Positions 1 to 8,443 of a stretch of 25,762 nt of DNA are shown one piece after another. A program made the position numbers and the translations under genes. How positions within the stretch are numbered: position 1 is the first letter of the stretch; each line of letters opens with the position of its first letter. The notes beneath the pieces were generated by a model that worked only from the letters and a program-made list of their open reading frames with translations, had not been told where the DNA came from and did not search any database. This DNA is from Lingula anatina (taxonomy: Eukaryota; Brachiopoda; Lingulata; Lingulida; Lingulidae), in the NCBI RefSeq assembly GCF_001039355.2, contig NW_019775103.1, forward strand, positions 370,793-396,554, in the 5' to 3' direction.

Positions 1-25
1 AAAAAAAAAAAAAAAAAAAAAAAAA
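1..25. repeat. poly(A) tract at window edge
   Basis: There are twenty-five consecutive A residues at the left edge. This may be a simple repeat or the tail of a retroposon whose body lies outside the window. Nothing more can be said from the visible sequence. Confidence 0.8.
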
Positions 26-1077
26 TTGAATAAATTCAAAGTGGTATTCAATTTTTTAAACATATATGTGTATAAAACAAAAATCCACGACTGTCTCAAT
101 TTAAATTCAAATTTTAATTTTAATCATGTCTTTAACATTACGCAAAGAGCCCTAAATAGTAACGTATGTTCCAAAAACGTACGGTAACGTATGTTCCGGG
201 TCATTTAATTTTAATTTTTATACCAGGTTCCAACATATTTTGTAGTGGTTCAGTCATGGTAAATTAGACACGATGTAAGGACAATTTATTGCGTTTGACA
301 ATTTATGTTCCCTAGAAAAATTGTCAAAATATTTCATTTTGTTTAGTATTTGGTGCAAGAGAAAACAATGTTTTCCTTTGCTGACCGAAAAATATATTGT
401 GATTCCACGATAGTTTGACATTTCTGATATATATAATATTTGGAGCACGAGGGGAAAAGTAATTTATTTAATGCTTATTTTACTGTCGGTAGGGTGTATT
501 TTCTCCCTTTTTTTTAAATATTCAGTAACATGCAAACTTAAGTTGCTCAAAGACAATTAATTGCTCTATACAGAAGATTATTATAATTTTTTACATCGTT
601 ATACTTTTAGAAGTTAAATCAAATAACGAAAACCAGTGATTATTGAATTTTCAGTGAGTAAAACGTTTCATACTTGAACGTTTTGCATATGTGACAGTAA
701 CGCATGTTCCTTTTTGGGGGACAGAAGTTGAATTATTTTGTATTATTCATGGTTCCAGGAGAGTGAAACTTTGATACAAACTTCTTCACGTGGGACCCTA
801 AAATAACCAGACATAGTTTGCAATTTGTGCACTAAATATTTTTAAGAGCATACCTGTGACATCAATTGCACCTTGGGTTTTGGTGTAAAGTGAAATTGAC
901 CGCATAGAAATGAAAGGAGAAACTGTTTGACAGTGTCTTGTAAAGTCATGAAAAAAGTTTAACAAACATATACTAGTATTAAAAATGTAGGGCCCTAAGG
1001 CCTACTTTAGAATTATGCAAGCAGTCGAATGAGTGAGTAGCTTTTAATTTCAGGGTAATAACAGTTGAATCCATTTC
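26..1077. other. unique AT-rich flank without a gene
   Basis: No reading frame here looks coding and I see no exon with convincing splice sites. The only structure is a short word, GTAACGTATGTTCC, at 159-172 and 184-197, with a one-base variant at 697-710. This segment is not part of the duplication that starts at about 1078. Confidence 0.55.
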
Positions 1078-1151
1078 ATTCGTCTTTTACAGTTTATGTA
1101 TATTAGCTTATCAAATATCTATTAATATATAATCTTTTATCTCTTTAATAA

Positions 1152-1174
1152 TTATTTATTTATTTATTTATTTA
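1152..1174. repeat. (TTTA)n microsatellite, copy 1
   Basis: TTTA units run up to TTTACCC. The equivalent in copy 2 is longer, so this locus differs in length between the two copies. Confidence 0.85.
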
Positions 1175-1922
1175 CCCAGCTCTGAAACACTAATTCTGCT
1201 AATTGCTTCTTCACGGGAAACCCTTCCAGGCTGGCTAGAATAGATTAATAGAAATCAATCCATTTAAACATCACTTTATTGTTCCAATGACATTTGTGAA
1301 AAAAATATCCTTGCTAACTCTTGGCAATGGCATAGCCTATATTGTTATTGGTAATGGATTAACCACTCAGACCAATCTTGTCCAGGTTTATAGCTGCAGA
1401 ATAATGTATTTATTTTAGATTTATGTAATGTTTGACGATTTGTATAATAGAACTATATAAAGTTGGCCTATTGGCCTAAAGAAGTGATAACCCTCCCCCC
1501 CCCTCCCCGGACGCAGTTGAAAAAAATGTCACGGTTTGTTTAAAAGATAAGATAATAATGTAAACTGAGGATATTTTAAAAACCACTGGTACAATTATCA
1601 TCCAAATTCAAAAGCAAAATTTGACAATTTTCAAAAGCTGATTTTCTTTTTATTCGCATGTGTTCCAGTCGTCCCCATACATAAAATGTTTACTGAAGCC
1701 CATCTTCGGTTTAGCATTGAGGGTTTTAACCTTTCGGAAAATTAAAAAAAGTGTTTGTATGTGTGGTTGCTACTATGGGCGAGAAGGGGAAGGCCAGTTC
1801 AGTTGCTTGAAAAAAATCTGAGCATCATCCTTTTATATGTTATATTTGGCAAAATTCAGATAGACCGAGATAAAACGATATAAGAAGAAGCCCCCCCCCC
1901 CAACAATGTTTTCATACATCTT

Positions 1923-1934
1923 TGCGCATGCGCA
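1923..1934. promoter_or_regulatory. NRF1-type palindrome, promoter of copy 1
   Basis: The sequence TGCGCATGCGCA is a perfect palindrome and matches the known binding site of NRF1 (nuclear respiratory factor 1), typical of TATA-less housekeeping promoters. It lies just upstream of a GA-rich stretch that ends in a GTAAGT donor at 2001. That arrangement fits a core promoter followed by a non-coding first exon. No TATA box is evident. Confidence 0.7.
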
Positions 1935-2000
1935 TCAGAATCCAGTATTGCGAGTGGAGAGAGGAGAGAGAAGAAGGAGGTGGTAAACTAGGTGTTTCTG
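1935..2000 (+). other. probable 5' UTR exon of CNBP-like gene, copy 1
   Basis: This purine-rich stretch (GA repeats, GAAGAAGGAGGTGG) ends in TTTCTG followed by a consensus donor GTAAGT at 2001-2006. The next usable acceptor on this strand is TGTTGTAG at 3682-3689, just before the first coding exon, so an intron of about 1.69 kb is predicted. The transcription start is not determined; the left boundary is set arbitrarily after the NRF1 palindrome. Confidence 0.5.
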
Positions 2001-2584
2001 GTAAGTTGACAACGTTACGTAATGAAAAGATACAAACCAAAACCTGAAACAGACACCAGCGAAGATGTCTCTGCTGGATAGTTTCATTTTTAGTAGAAAC
2101 GACGTGTAAATACCTCAGTGATAAGAAATGCAAATGGCCGCTTTTTTTATACTTACTACATGTGCCAGTGACTGACCTAATGCAGCTAATGCAGTGTGCC
2201 TCCAAACTTACGAGTCTTTGATTTTTAATGTTTTCTAAATTCAGTGAAGTTTTGTTCATCGTTTTTGCTTTTGATCAATATCTCCTATATTCGTAAAAGT
2301 TAGTTTTGTTATTTACTTTTACAAGATATACTTCAAGCCTTGATACATCTAATGTGTGCAGAAATTATCCATATGAGATTAGTTGTGATTATAATTACAC
2401 ACGCTTGTAAGCTGTGCAATTTTTGTAAAATAAAACTGCTTACATGCCATATAAAAATGGTTTTCAATTAATGTCACAGGCAATGTAAAAGCAGGAGATT
2501 ATCACTGCAGCTGGTCCATTGCAGTTTGGTTTGTCAGACCTTGCCCAGAGATTCTTTCCAATGTAATGATGCATAATACTCCAT

Positions 2585-2898
2585 TCACCACTTTACAGAT
2601 ACTTACAAAATCGCTGCGCGCTTGCGTGAGAATTGCATTGTGGGAAAAAATAGAGCAAAACAAAAACAGCGAGTATCCGAATAATGGAGAATAACCTCGA
2701 CGACTCTGGTCCATGATTGTAAAATTAGCAGGAAATTACCTTTCTCGACACCTTCTATCATTTCTGCAACTTGAAACACAGCAGGTAGTCATTATTTTGT
2801 GTTCAAGAGCCTTCGCGCCATGAGTTCACGCTCTTTTTTTCCCCCCACAATGCAGTTCGAGTTTCCTGTCGACGTACAACGTTACTGTAAAGTGATGA
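2585..2898. mobile_element. 314-bp MITE with AT target duplication, copy 1 only
   Basis: The ends are inverted repeats: TCACCACTTTACAG at the left and CTGTAAAGTGATGA at the right, with one mismatch in 14. A second inverted block, containing TGCATTGTGGG, lies about 50-70 bases inside each end. The element is bracketed by AT at 2583-2584 and 2899-2900. Copy 2 has the empty site CTCCATGGCTG with a single AT at 7657-7658. A 2-bp AT duplication is known for ISL2EU-type elements; that assignment is tentative. There is no coding capacity. Confidence 0.85.
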
Positions 2899-3702
2899 AT
2901 GGCTGTAGAAAGGAATTATAACATGTGTTGAAAGCTTTGGGTCTTTTTCACAAATGACTTAATGCAAATATTGGTTTAGCAAGAATTACAGTCAACTGTA
3001 GTTTGGATACTAAGATGTGTGTCACAAAATGTCTTGTAAAAAAGACTGCTTACCTCCAAGTTTGTAGAATGTGAATTGTGCTTGTCATAACATTTGAGTT
3101 TTACTCTCAACAGTGACAACAGTTCATTAAAGTTTGTGAACTATTATATTTGGTCAAATTTGTGTAGAATGCTCCTGGACCAATATCACAATGTCATTTT
3201 TAGGAAGTTATCTGCCAGAGTTGAGCAACTTCTAACATTTAAAAAAAACTACGGTACACGGGCATTATGAATTTAGCTTGGTGTTGTTTGTTTGCATACT
3301 TCTAGTCTGCAGCCACTGGCCTGTGTATGCATAGACAAAGACAGATCTGCAAGATACAAGATATTCCTTGTCAAATGCTGAATATAAAACTGATGTTACT
3401 TAGTAATTTAGTGCACAATGTAGAACTTAAACACTGTCAAGAGAAGGCTTGTCCTATCTCTATCCTGTCCTAAGACCCAGAATGTGTGATAGGTAATATC
3501 GTCTGAATGCAGTGTAGCAGGACTATAGCTTATTGAGGGTAAAATTTATCAACTCTGTGTTGTTTTACATTCATCCTATGTCCTCCCCTCCCAACACACA
3601 TGCCCACACTGCAAACATATGTATGACTGATTCTTTGTAGTTAAATAGAAACACATTTTCTCACCCAATTGTTTGTGTTTGTGTTGTAGAGGGGTAGTAG
3701 AG

Positions 3703-3829
3703 ATGAGCAGTGGGCAGAAGACGTGTTACAAGTGTGGCCAACCTGGTCATATCTCCAAGGAGTGTGGGAATGGCGGGGGTGGCCGTATGTTTGGTGGAGG
3801 TGGCAGAGGAAGAGGGGGGCGCTCAGGTG
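3703..3829 (+). CDS. CNBP: CNBP-like protein, first coding exon, upstream duplicate copy
   Basis: After acceptor TGTTGTAG (ends 3689) and a 13-base leader, ATG at 3703 opens a frame encoding one CCHC knuckle (CYKCGQPGHISKEC) and a Gly/Arg-rich stretch. It stops at a GTAAGT donor at 3830 in phase 1. The leader contains an in-frame TAG when entered from another coding exon, so this exon can only be the first coding exon. It is identical base for base to 8444-8570. If transcribed, it would splice to 4105-4230 and then either to the copy 2 exon 8845-8970 or directly to exon 9884-10205. Confidence 0.8.
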
Positions 3830-4104
3830 GTAAGTGCACAGGTGCAAGTACAGTGTGTCTTTTAATTTGACACGAATTTAAGGATAATTTCTTTTATCTT
3901 TTTAATTATCTCATTTGGCTTAAGTAACAAGAATATACCAGTGGAGGATCAGATATGTTGTGTTAGAAGAAAAATAGTTCTTCACCCATTACCTGTTGTA
4001 TGAACATGTTGCTGTATGTAGTATATCTATTAATCAGTCAAAACTGGTCTTTTGGGAACAAAAAGGAAAAAAAGTAAAGATCATATTCACTTTGTTAATT
4101 CTAG

Positions 4105-4230
4105 GGAAATGTTTTCGCTGTAGCCGCCATGGGCATTACGCCTACGAGTGCCGAGAAACATCAGACCGCTGCTACAAATGTAACCAATTAGGACATATTG
4201 CTAAAGACTGCCCCAAAGAAATTGAGTCAG
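4105..4230 (+). CDS. CNBP: CNBP-like protein, second coding exon, upstream duplicate copy
   Basis: The exon is bounded by acceptor AATTCTAG (ends 4104) and donor CAG/GTTGGG. It begins with two bases completing a split glycine codon, and carries two CCHC knuckles, CFRCSRHGHYAYEC and CYKCNQLGHIAKDC. It ends in phase 1, which matches both exon 9884 and its own duplicate at 8845. It is identical base for base to 8845-8970, although the flanking introns differ. A symmetric phase 1-1 exon such as this can be included twice without breaking the frame. Confidence 0.8.
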
Positions 4231-4699
4231 GTTGGGAATGTTTTTGTAGAAAAGAATTTTTTTAAAGTTTTTTTATGCATGTTACACATATGCAAAAATA
4301 TGTTTTCATATTCTGTGAAATACTCAAAATACTAGTCGCTGTAACTTCAGTAAGTTTGTTCAGTATGTTTGTTTGAAGATTTAGATATAACCATATATTT
4401 GCAGATAATTTTATTGTTGTTTGCCTGGATCTTGTAATACCTGGATCTTCCAAATAAGTAAATCATACCACTGTACTAGTGTTTTCAATTGATTGCACAC
4501 TAGTTGATTGTTTGAATTAATCCATCTTTTGGTCACATGCTTGTCAAATTCAAGATAAAAAATGATTTTTTTTTATTTTGCTTTTTTTCTGATTAAGGTG
4601 TGATTTTTAAATACATTGTTGAAACAGAAAAATGTTGCAGTGTTCAACTGCTGCTAACTACTGACTTGAAAAATGATGCCTCTATTACCATACATTTAA

Positions 4700-5034
4700 A
4701 GGGATAATAACGCCTTGTTTTGGCCAAAAAATGAATTTTCCTGGAGTAAACAACAATTTTCCCATACTTACCAATGGTTAATGAATCCATTTTTACATTC
4801 AAAGTTAGTTCCTGCTTTTTGTCTAAAAAGTTTGGTTTTTTGTTAAAATCTCTTAAGAGAATATAACAGAGTATAGCTATCAATGGAAGTCACGTGGTCT
4901 GAAGACAAGCTCAGATATCAGAATAATAGCTATAACTGTCGTTATGTGGTAAAACTGAATATATTATATTTGTATGAGTTATTCACAATGTTTTATTGTG
5001 AAATATAGATCTCATACGAAGAGTTATTATCCTT
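4700..5034. mobile_element. TTAA-flanked MITE, copy 1
   Basis: It starts AGGGATAATAAC directly after TTAA (4696-4699) and ends GTTATTATCC directly before TTAA (5035-5038). TTAA target duplication is the hallmark of piggyBac and Kolobok families. There is no transposase, so it is non-autonomous. It lies in the intron between coding exons 2 and 3. The same insertion sits at the equivalent place in copy 2 (9438-9773), so it predates the divergence of the two copies. Confidence 0.8.
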
Positions 5035-5120
5035 TTAACATAAAGGTAACAGATCACATTTTCTTTAATGTGTTATTATGTTTTTTTTCCTAATCAGTCA
5101 AATGTTTTGACTTTTACATC

Positions 5121-5257
5121 AGGCCCGTAGCCAGGGGGGGTTCGGGGGGTTCGAAAGAACCCCCCTTTTTTGCTGGAAAAAAGGGTCCACTCTGGGTAAA
5201 ATTTGACCTAGGTGCATGGGGGTTATATGGTAAAAGGTCCACTTTTCAGAAAAGAAC
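5121..5257. mobile_element. truncated transposon end cut by the assembly N
   Basis: Similarity to copy 2 stops exactly where AGGCCCGTAGCCAGG begins, followed by a G-rich stretch, TTCGAAAGAACCCCCC and a C/G hairpin. The CCGTAGCCAGG start resembles the hAT-like ends at 15159 and 16120. The element runs into the undetermined base at 5258 and its other end is missing. It appears to be an insertion into the intron before exon 3 in one copy only. Confidence 0.6.
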
Positions 5258-5258
5258 N
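5258..5258. other. single undetermined base (N) at the duplication junction
   Basis: This is the only N in the window. It falls between the truncated transposon end and the first bases of copy 2, which is what a contig join or a haplotype switch in an assembly would look like. Confidence 0.95.
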
Positions 5259-5341
5259 AGTGATTCGTCTATTACAGTTTATGTATATTAGCTTATCATA
5301 TATCTATTAGTATATAATCTTTTATCTCTTTAATAATCATT

Positions 5342-5383
5342 CATTTATTTATTTATTTATTTATTTATTGATTTATTTATTTA
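5342..5383. repeat. (TTTA)n microsatellite, copy 2
   Basis: TTTA units with one GATT interruption. It is nearly twice as long as the copy 1 equivalent at 1152-1174. Confidence 0.85.
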
Positions 5384-5975
5384 CCCAGCTCTGAAACACT
5401 AATTCTGCTAATTGCTTCTTCACGGGAAACCCTTCCAGGCTGGCTAGAATAGATTAATAGAAATCAATCCATTTAACCATCACTTTATTGTTCCAATGAC
5501 ATTTGTGAAAAAATATCCTTGCTAACTCTTGGCAATGGCATAGCCTATATTGTTATTGGTAATGGATTAACCACTCAGACCAATCTTGTCCAGGTTTATA
5601 GCTGCAGAATAATGTATTTATTTTAGATTTATGTAATGTTTGACGATTTGTGTAATAGAACTATATAAAGTTGGCCTATTGGCCTAAAGAAGTGGATACC
5701 CCCCCCCCCCCGGACGCAGTTGAAAAAAATGTCACGGTTTGTTTAAAAGATAAGATAATAATGTAAACTGAGGATATTTTAAAAACCACTGGTACAATTA
5801 TTATCCAAATTCATAAGCAAAATTTGACAATTTTCAAAAGCTGATTTTATTTTTATTCGCATGTGTTCCAGTCGTCCCCATACATAAAATGTCTACTGAA
5901 GCCCATCTTCGGTTTAGCATTGAGGGTTTTAACCTTTCGGAAAATTAAAAATGTGTTTGTGTGTGGTTGCTACTA

Positions 5976-6850
5976 CAGGCCTAACCAACTACCAGACTCG
6001 GCACCTACGGATCCAGAATAAACCGGTATATCAGACCACACTACCCGTTTTCAAGGTGTGTGTCAGATCGCATTACAGAGTATCAGCCACCACACCGATT
6101 TTGCCTGGTGCGCGATGTGATAGCGATGATCGTAGTACTTAATAGATAGACCCGGAGTCAGCGAGGGTTAGGTGGCATACACGAGTGCGAAGCACGAGTG
6201 GATGTTACATAACCCTCGCTGAGGAGGGATCTATCTTATTTAGACCACGGGTCCATTAGCGGGTTATAACGCATTCATGCGAGACGTGCGGTTATGCGAG
6301 TTACACCACGTCTGAATCTTTTGTTCTTCACTTCCACCGTGGTCTAAAGCGGGGTTGGAAAGTAGTGCATCTCATCTAGATTCATGCGCTGCTGCAATTT
6401 TCCCTGTTTATGCTAAAAATCTGACAATACCGCAATTTTTAACATAAAATTTAGGTTCGAACATAGCCAATTATGTTTTGTAAATGATTACTTGCAAACT
6501 TATATATTCATTTAGAAAAGTAGACCTAATTTTGATAGCGGAAGCATATTCTGTCGGGGGTTAAATATTTTCTGGACGGGATTCAGTGAGTCGTCTGTCG
6601 TTATGTTGTCAGTCGGAACTACTCCGATGTCTCCGCACTCGACAATAGTATGGAGCTTGCGGAATGAGCCGAGGATTGCCGATTTCCATGTAGGCCCCTA
6701 CCCGGATGACAGATAGGCTTACAAAATTTGTGATGGGGTATGATACGCTGTAATGCGATCTGACACACACCTTGAAAACGGGCAGTGTGGTCTGATATAC
6801 CGGTTTATTCTGGATCCGTAGGTGCCGAGTCTGGTAGTTGGGTAGGCCTG
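5976..6850. mobile_element. 875-bp non-autonomous DNA transposon with 110-bp inverted repeats, copy 2 only
   Basis: The terminal inverted repeats are 5976-6085 and 6741-6850, starting CAGGCCTA, with three mismatches in 110 by eye. Flanks are TACTA (5971-5975) and TATTA (6851-6855), against a single TACTA at 1771-1775 in copy 1, so the target duplication is 5 bp with one change. The interior has no transposase frame. It holds further perfect inverted repeats: TCAGCGAGGGTTA (6158-6170) with 6210-6222, and TTTAGACCACGG (6239-6250) with 6337-6348. The superfamily is not clear from these ends. Confidence 0.9.
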
Positions 6851-6997
6851 TATTATGGGCGAGAAGGGGGAGGCCAGTTCAGTTGCTTCAAAAAAATCTG
6901 AGCATCATCCTTATATATGTTATTTTTGGCAAAATTCAGATAGACCGAGATAAAACGATATAAGAAGCCCCCCCCCCACAATGTTTTCATACATCTT

Positions 6998-7009
6998 TGC
7001 GCATGCGCA
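6998..7009. promoter_or_regulatory. NRF1-type palindrome, promoter of copy 2
   Basis: This is the same perfect TGCGCATGCGCA palindrome as in copy 1, again directly before a GA-rich first exon. Because copy 2 is contiguous with exons 3 and 4, this is the more likely functional promoter for the gene as assembled. The 875-bp transposon ends about 150 bases upstream of it. Confidence 0.7.
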
Positions 7010-7077
7010 TTAGAATCCAGTATTGCGAGTGGAGAGAGAGGAGAGAGAAGAAGGAGGTGGTAAACTAGGAGTTTCTG
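7010..7077 (+). other. probable 5' UTR exon of CNBP-like gene, copy 2
   Basis: This GA-rich leader is almost the same as 1935-2000 and ends TTTCTG before a GTGAGT donor at 7078-7083; copy 1 has GTAAGT there. The predicted intron runs to the acceptor TGTTGTAG ending at 8430. The left boundary is not known and is set after the palindrome. Confidence 0.5.
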
Positions 7078-8443
7078 GTGAGTTGACAACGTTACGTAAT
7101 GAAAAGATACAAACCAAAACCTGAAACAGACACCAGCGAAGATGTCTCTGCTGGATAGTTTCATTTTTAGTAGAAACGACGTGTAAATACCTCAGTGATA
7201 AGAAATGCAAATGGCCGCTTTTTTATACTTACTACATGTGCCAGTGACTGACCTAATGCAGCTAATGCAGTGTGCCTCCAAACTCGAGTCTTTGATTTTT
7301 AATGTTTTCTAAATTCAGTGAAGTTTTGTTCATTGTTTTTGCTTTTGATCAATATCTCCTATATTCGTAAAAGTTAGTTTTGTTATTTACTTTTACAAGA
7401 TATACTTCAAGCCTTGATACATCTAATGTGTGCAGAAATTATCCATATGAGGTTAGTTGTGGTTATAATTACACACGCTTGTAAGCTGTGCAATTTTTGT
7501 AAAATAAAACTGCTTACATGCCATATAAAAATGGTTTTCAATTAATGTCACAGGCAATGTAAAAGCAGGAGATTATCACCGCAGCTGGTCCATTGCAGTT
7601 TGGTTTGACAGACCTTGTCTGGAGATTCTTTCCAATGCAATGATGCATAATACTCCATGGCTGTAGAAAGGAATTATAACATCTGTTGAAAGCTTTGAGT
7701 TTTTTTTCACAAATAACTTCATGCAAAAATTGGTTTAGCAAGAATTACAGTCGACTGTAGTTTGGATACTAAGATATGTGTCTCAAAATGTCTTGTAAAA
7801 AGACTGCTTACCTCCAAGTTTGTAGAATGCGAATTGTGCTTGCCATAACATTTGAGTTTTTCTTTCAACAGTGACAACAGTTCATTAAAGTTTGTGAACT
7901 ATTGTATTTGGTCAAATTTATGTAGAATGCTCCTGGACCAATATCACTATGTCATTTTTAGGAAGTTATCTGCCAGAGTTGAGCAACTTCTAACATTAAA
8001 AAAAAAAAAAAAAAACTACACAGGCATTGTGAATTTAGCTTGGTGTTGTTTGTTTGCATACTTCTAGTCTGCAGCCACTGGCCTGTGTATGCATAGACAA
8101 AGACAGATCTGCAAGATACAAGATATTCCTTGTCAAATGCTGAATATAAAACTGATGTTATTTAGTGCACAATGTAGAACTTAAACACAGTCAAGAGAAG
8201 GCTTGTCCTATCTCTATCCTGTCCCGAGACCCAGAAGGTGTGGTAGGTTATATAGACTAAATGCAGTGTAGCAGGACTACAGCTCGTTGAGGGTAAAACT
8301 TATCAACTCTGTGTTGTTTTACATTCGTCTAATGTCCTCCCCTCCCATACTGCAAACATGTGTATGACTGATTCTTTGTAGTTAAATAGAAACACATTTT
8401 CTCACTCACTTGTTTGTGTTTGTGTTGTAGAGGGGTAGTAGAG

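Larger units (their letters stand above)
1078..5120 (+). repeat. copy 1 of large direct duplication (CNBP 5' half)
   Basis: This segment aligns collinearly with 5263-9860. Both copies hold the NRF1-type palindrome, the non-coding first exon, and coding exons 1 and 2 of the CNBP-like gene. They differ by scattered substitutions, homopolymer lengths and two large insertions: a 314-bp element only here at 2585-2898, and an 875-bp element only in copy 2 at 5976-6850. Those insertions account for nearly all of the length difference. Similarity stops exactly after CTTTTACATC at 5111-5120, where a transposon-like sequence begins. Confidence 0.95.

Noticed and set aside
1912-2259. 115-residue frame on the minus strand over the copy 1 promoter
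   Set aside because: It runs across the NRF1 palindrome and GA-rich leader, has no recognisable domain, and its copy 2 counterpart is broken into other frames by small indels.
4644-4883. 79-residue minus-strand frame, repeated at 9382-9621
   Set aside because: Most of it is the TTAA-flanked MITE read backwards; its presence in both copies reflects the duplication, not coding constraint.
7084-8430. CCTG repeat expansion as in the first intron of human CNBP
   Set aside because: I see no CCTG run in this intron or in its copy 1 equivalent.
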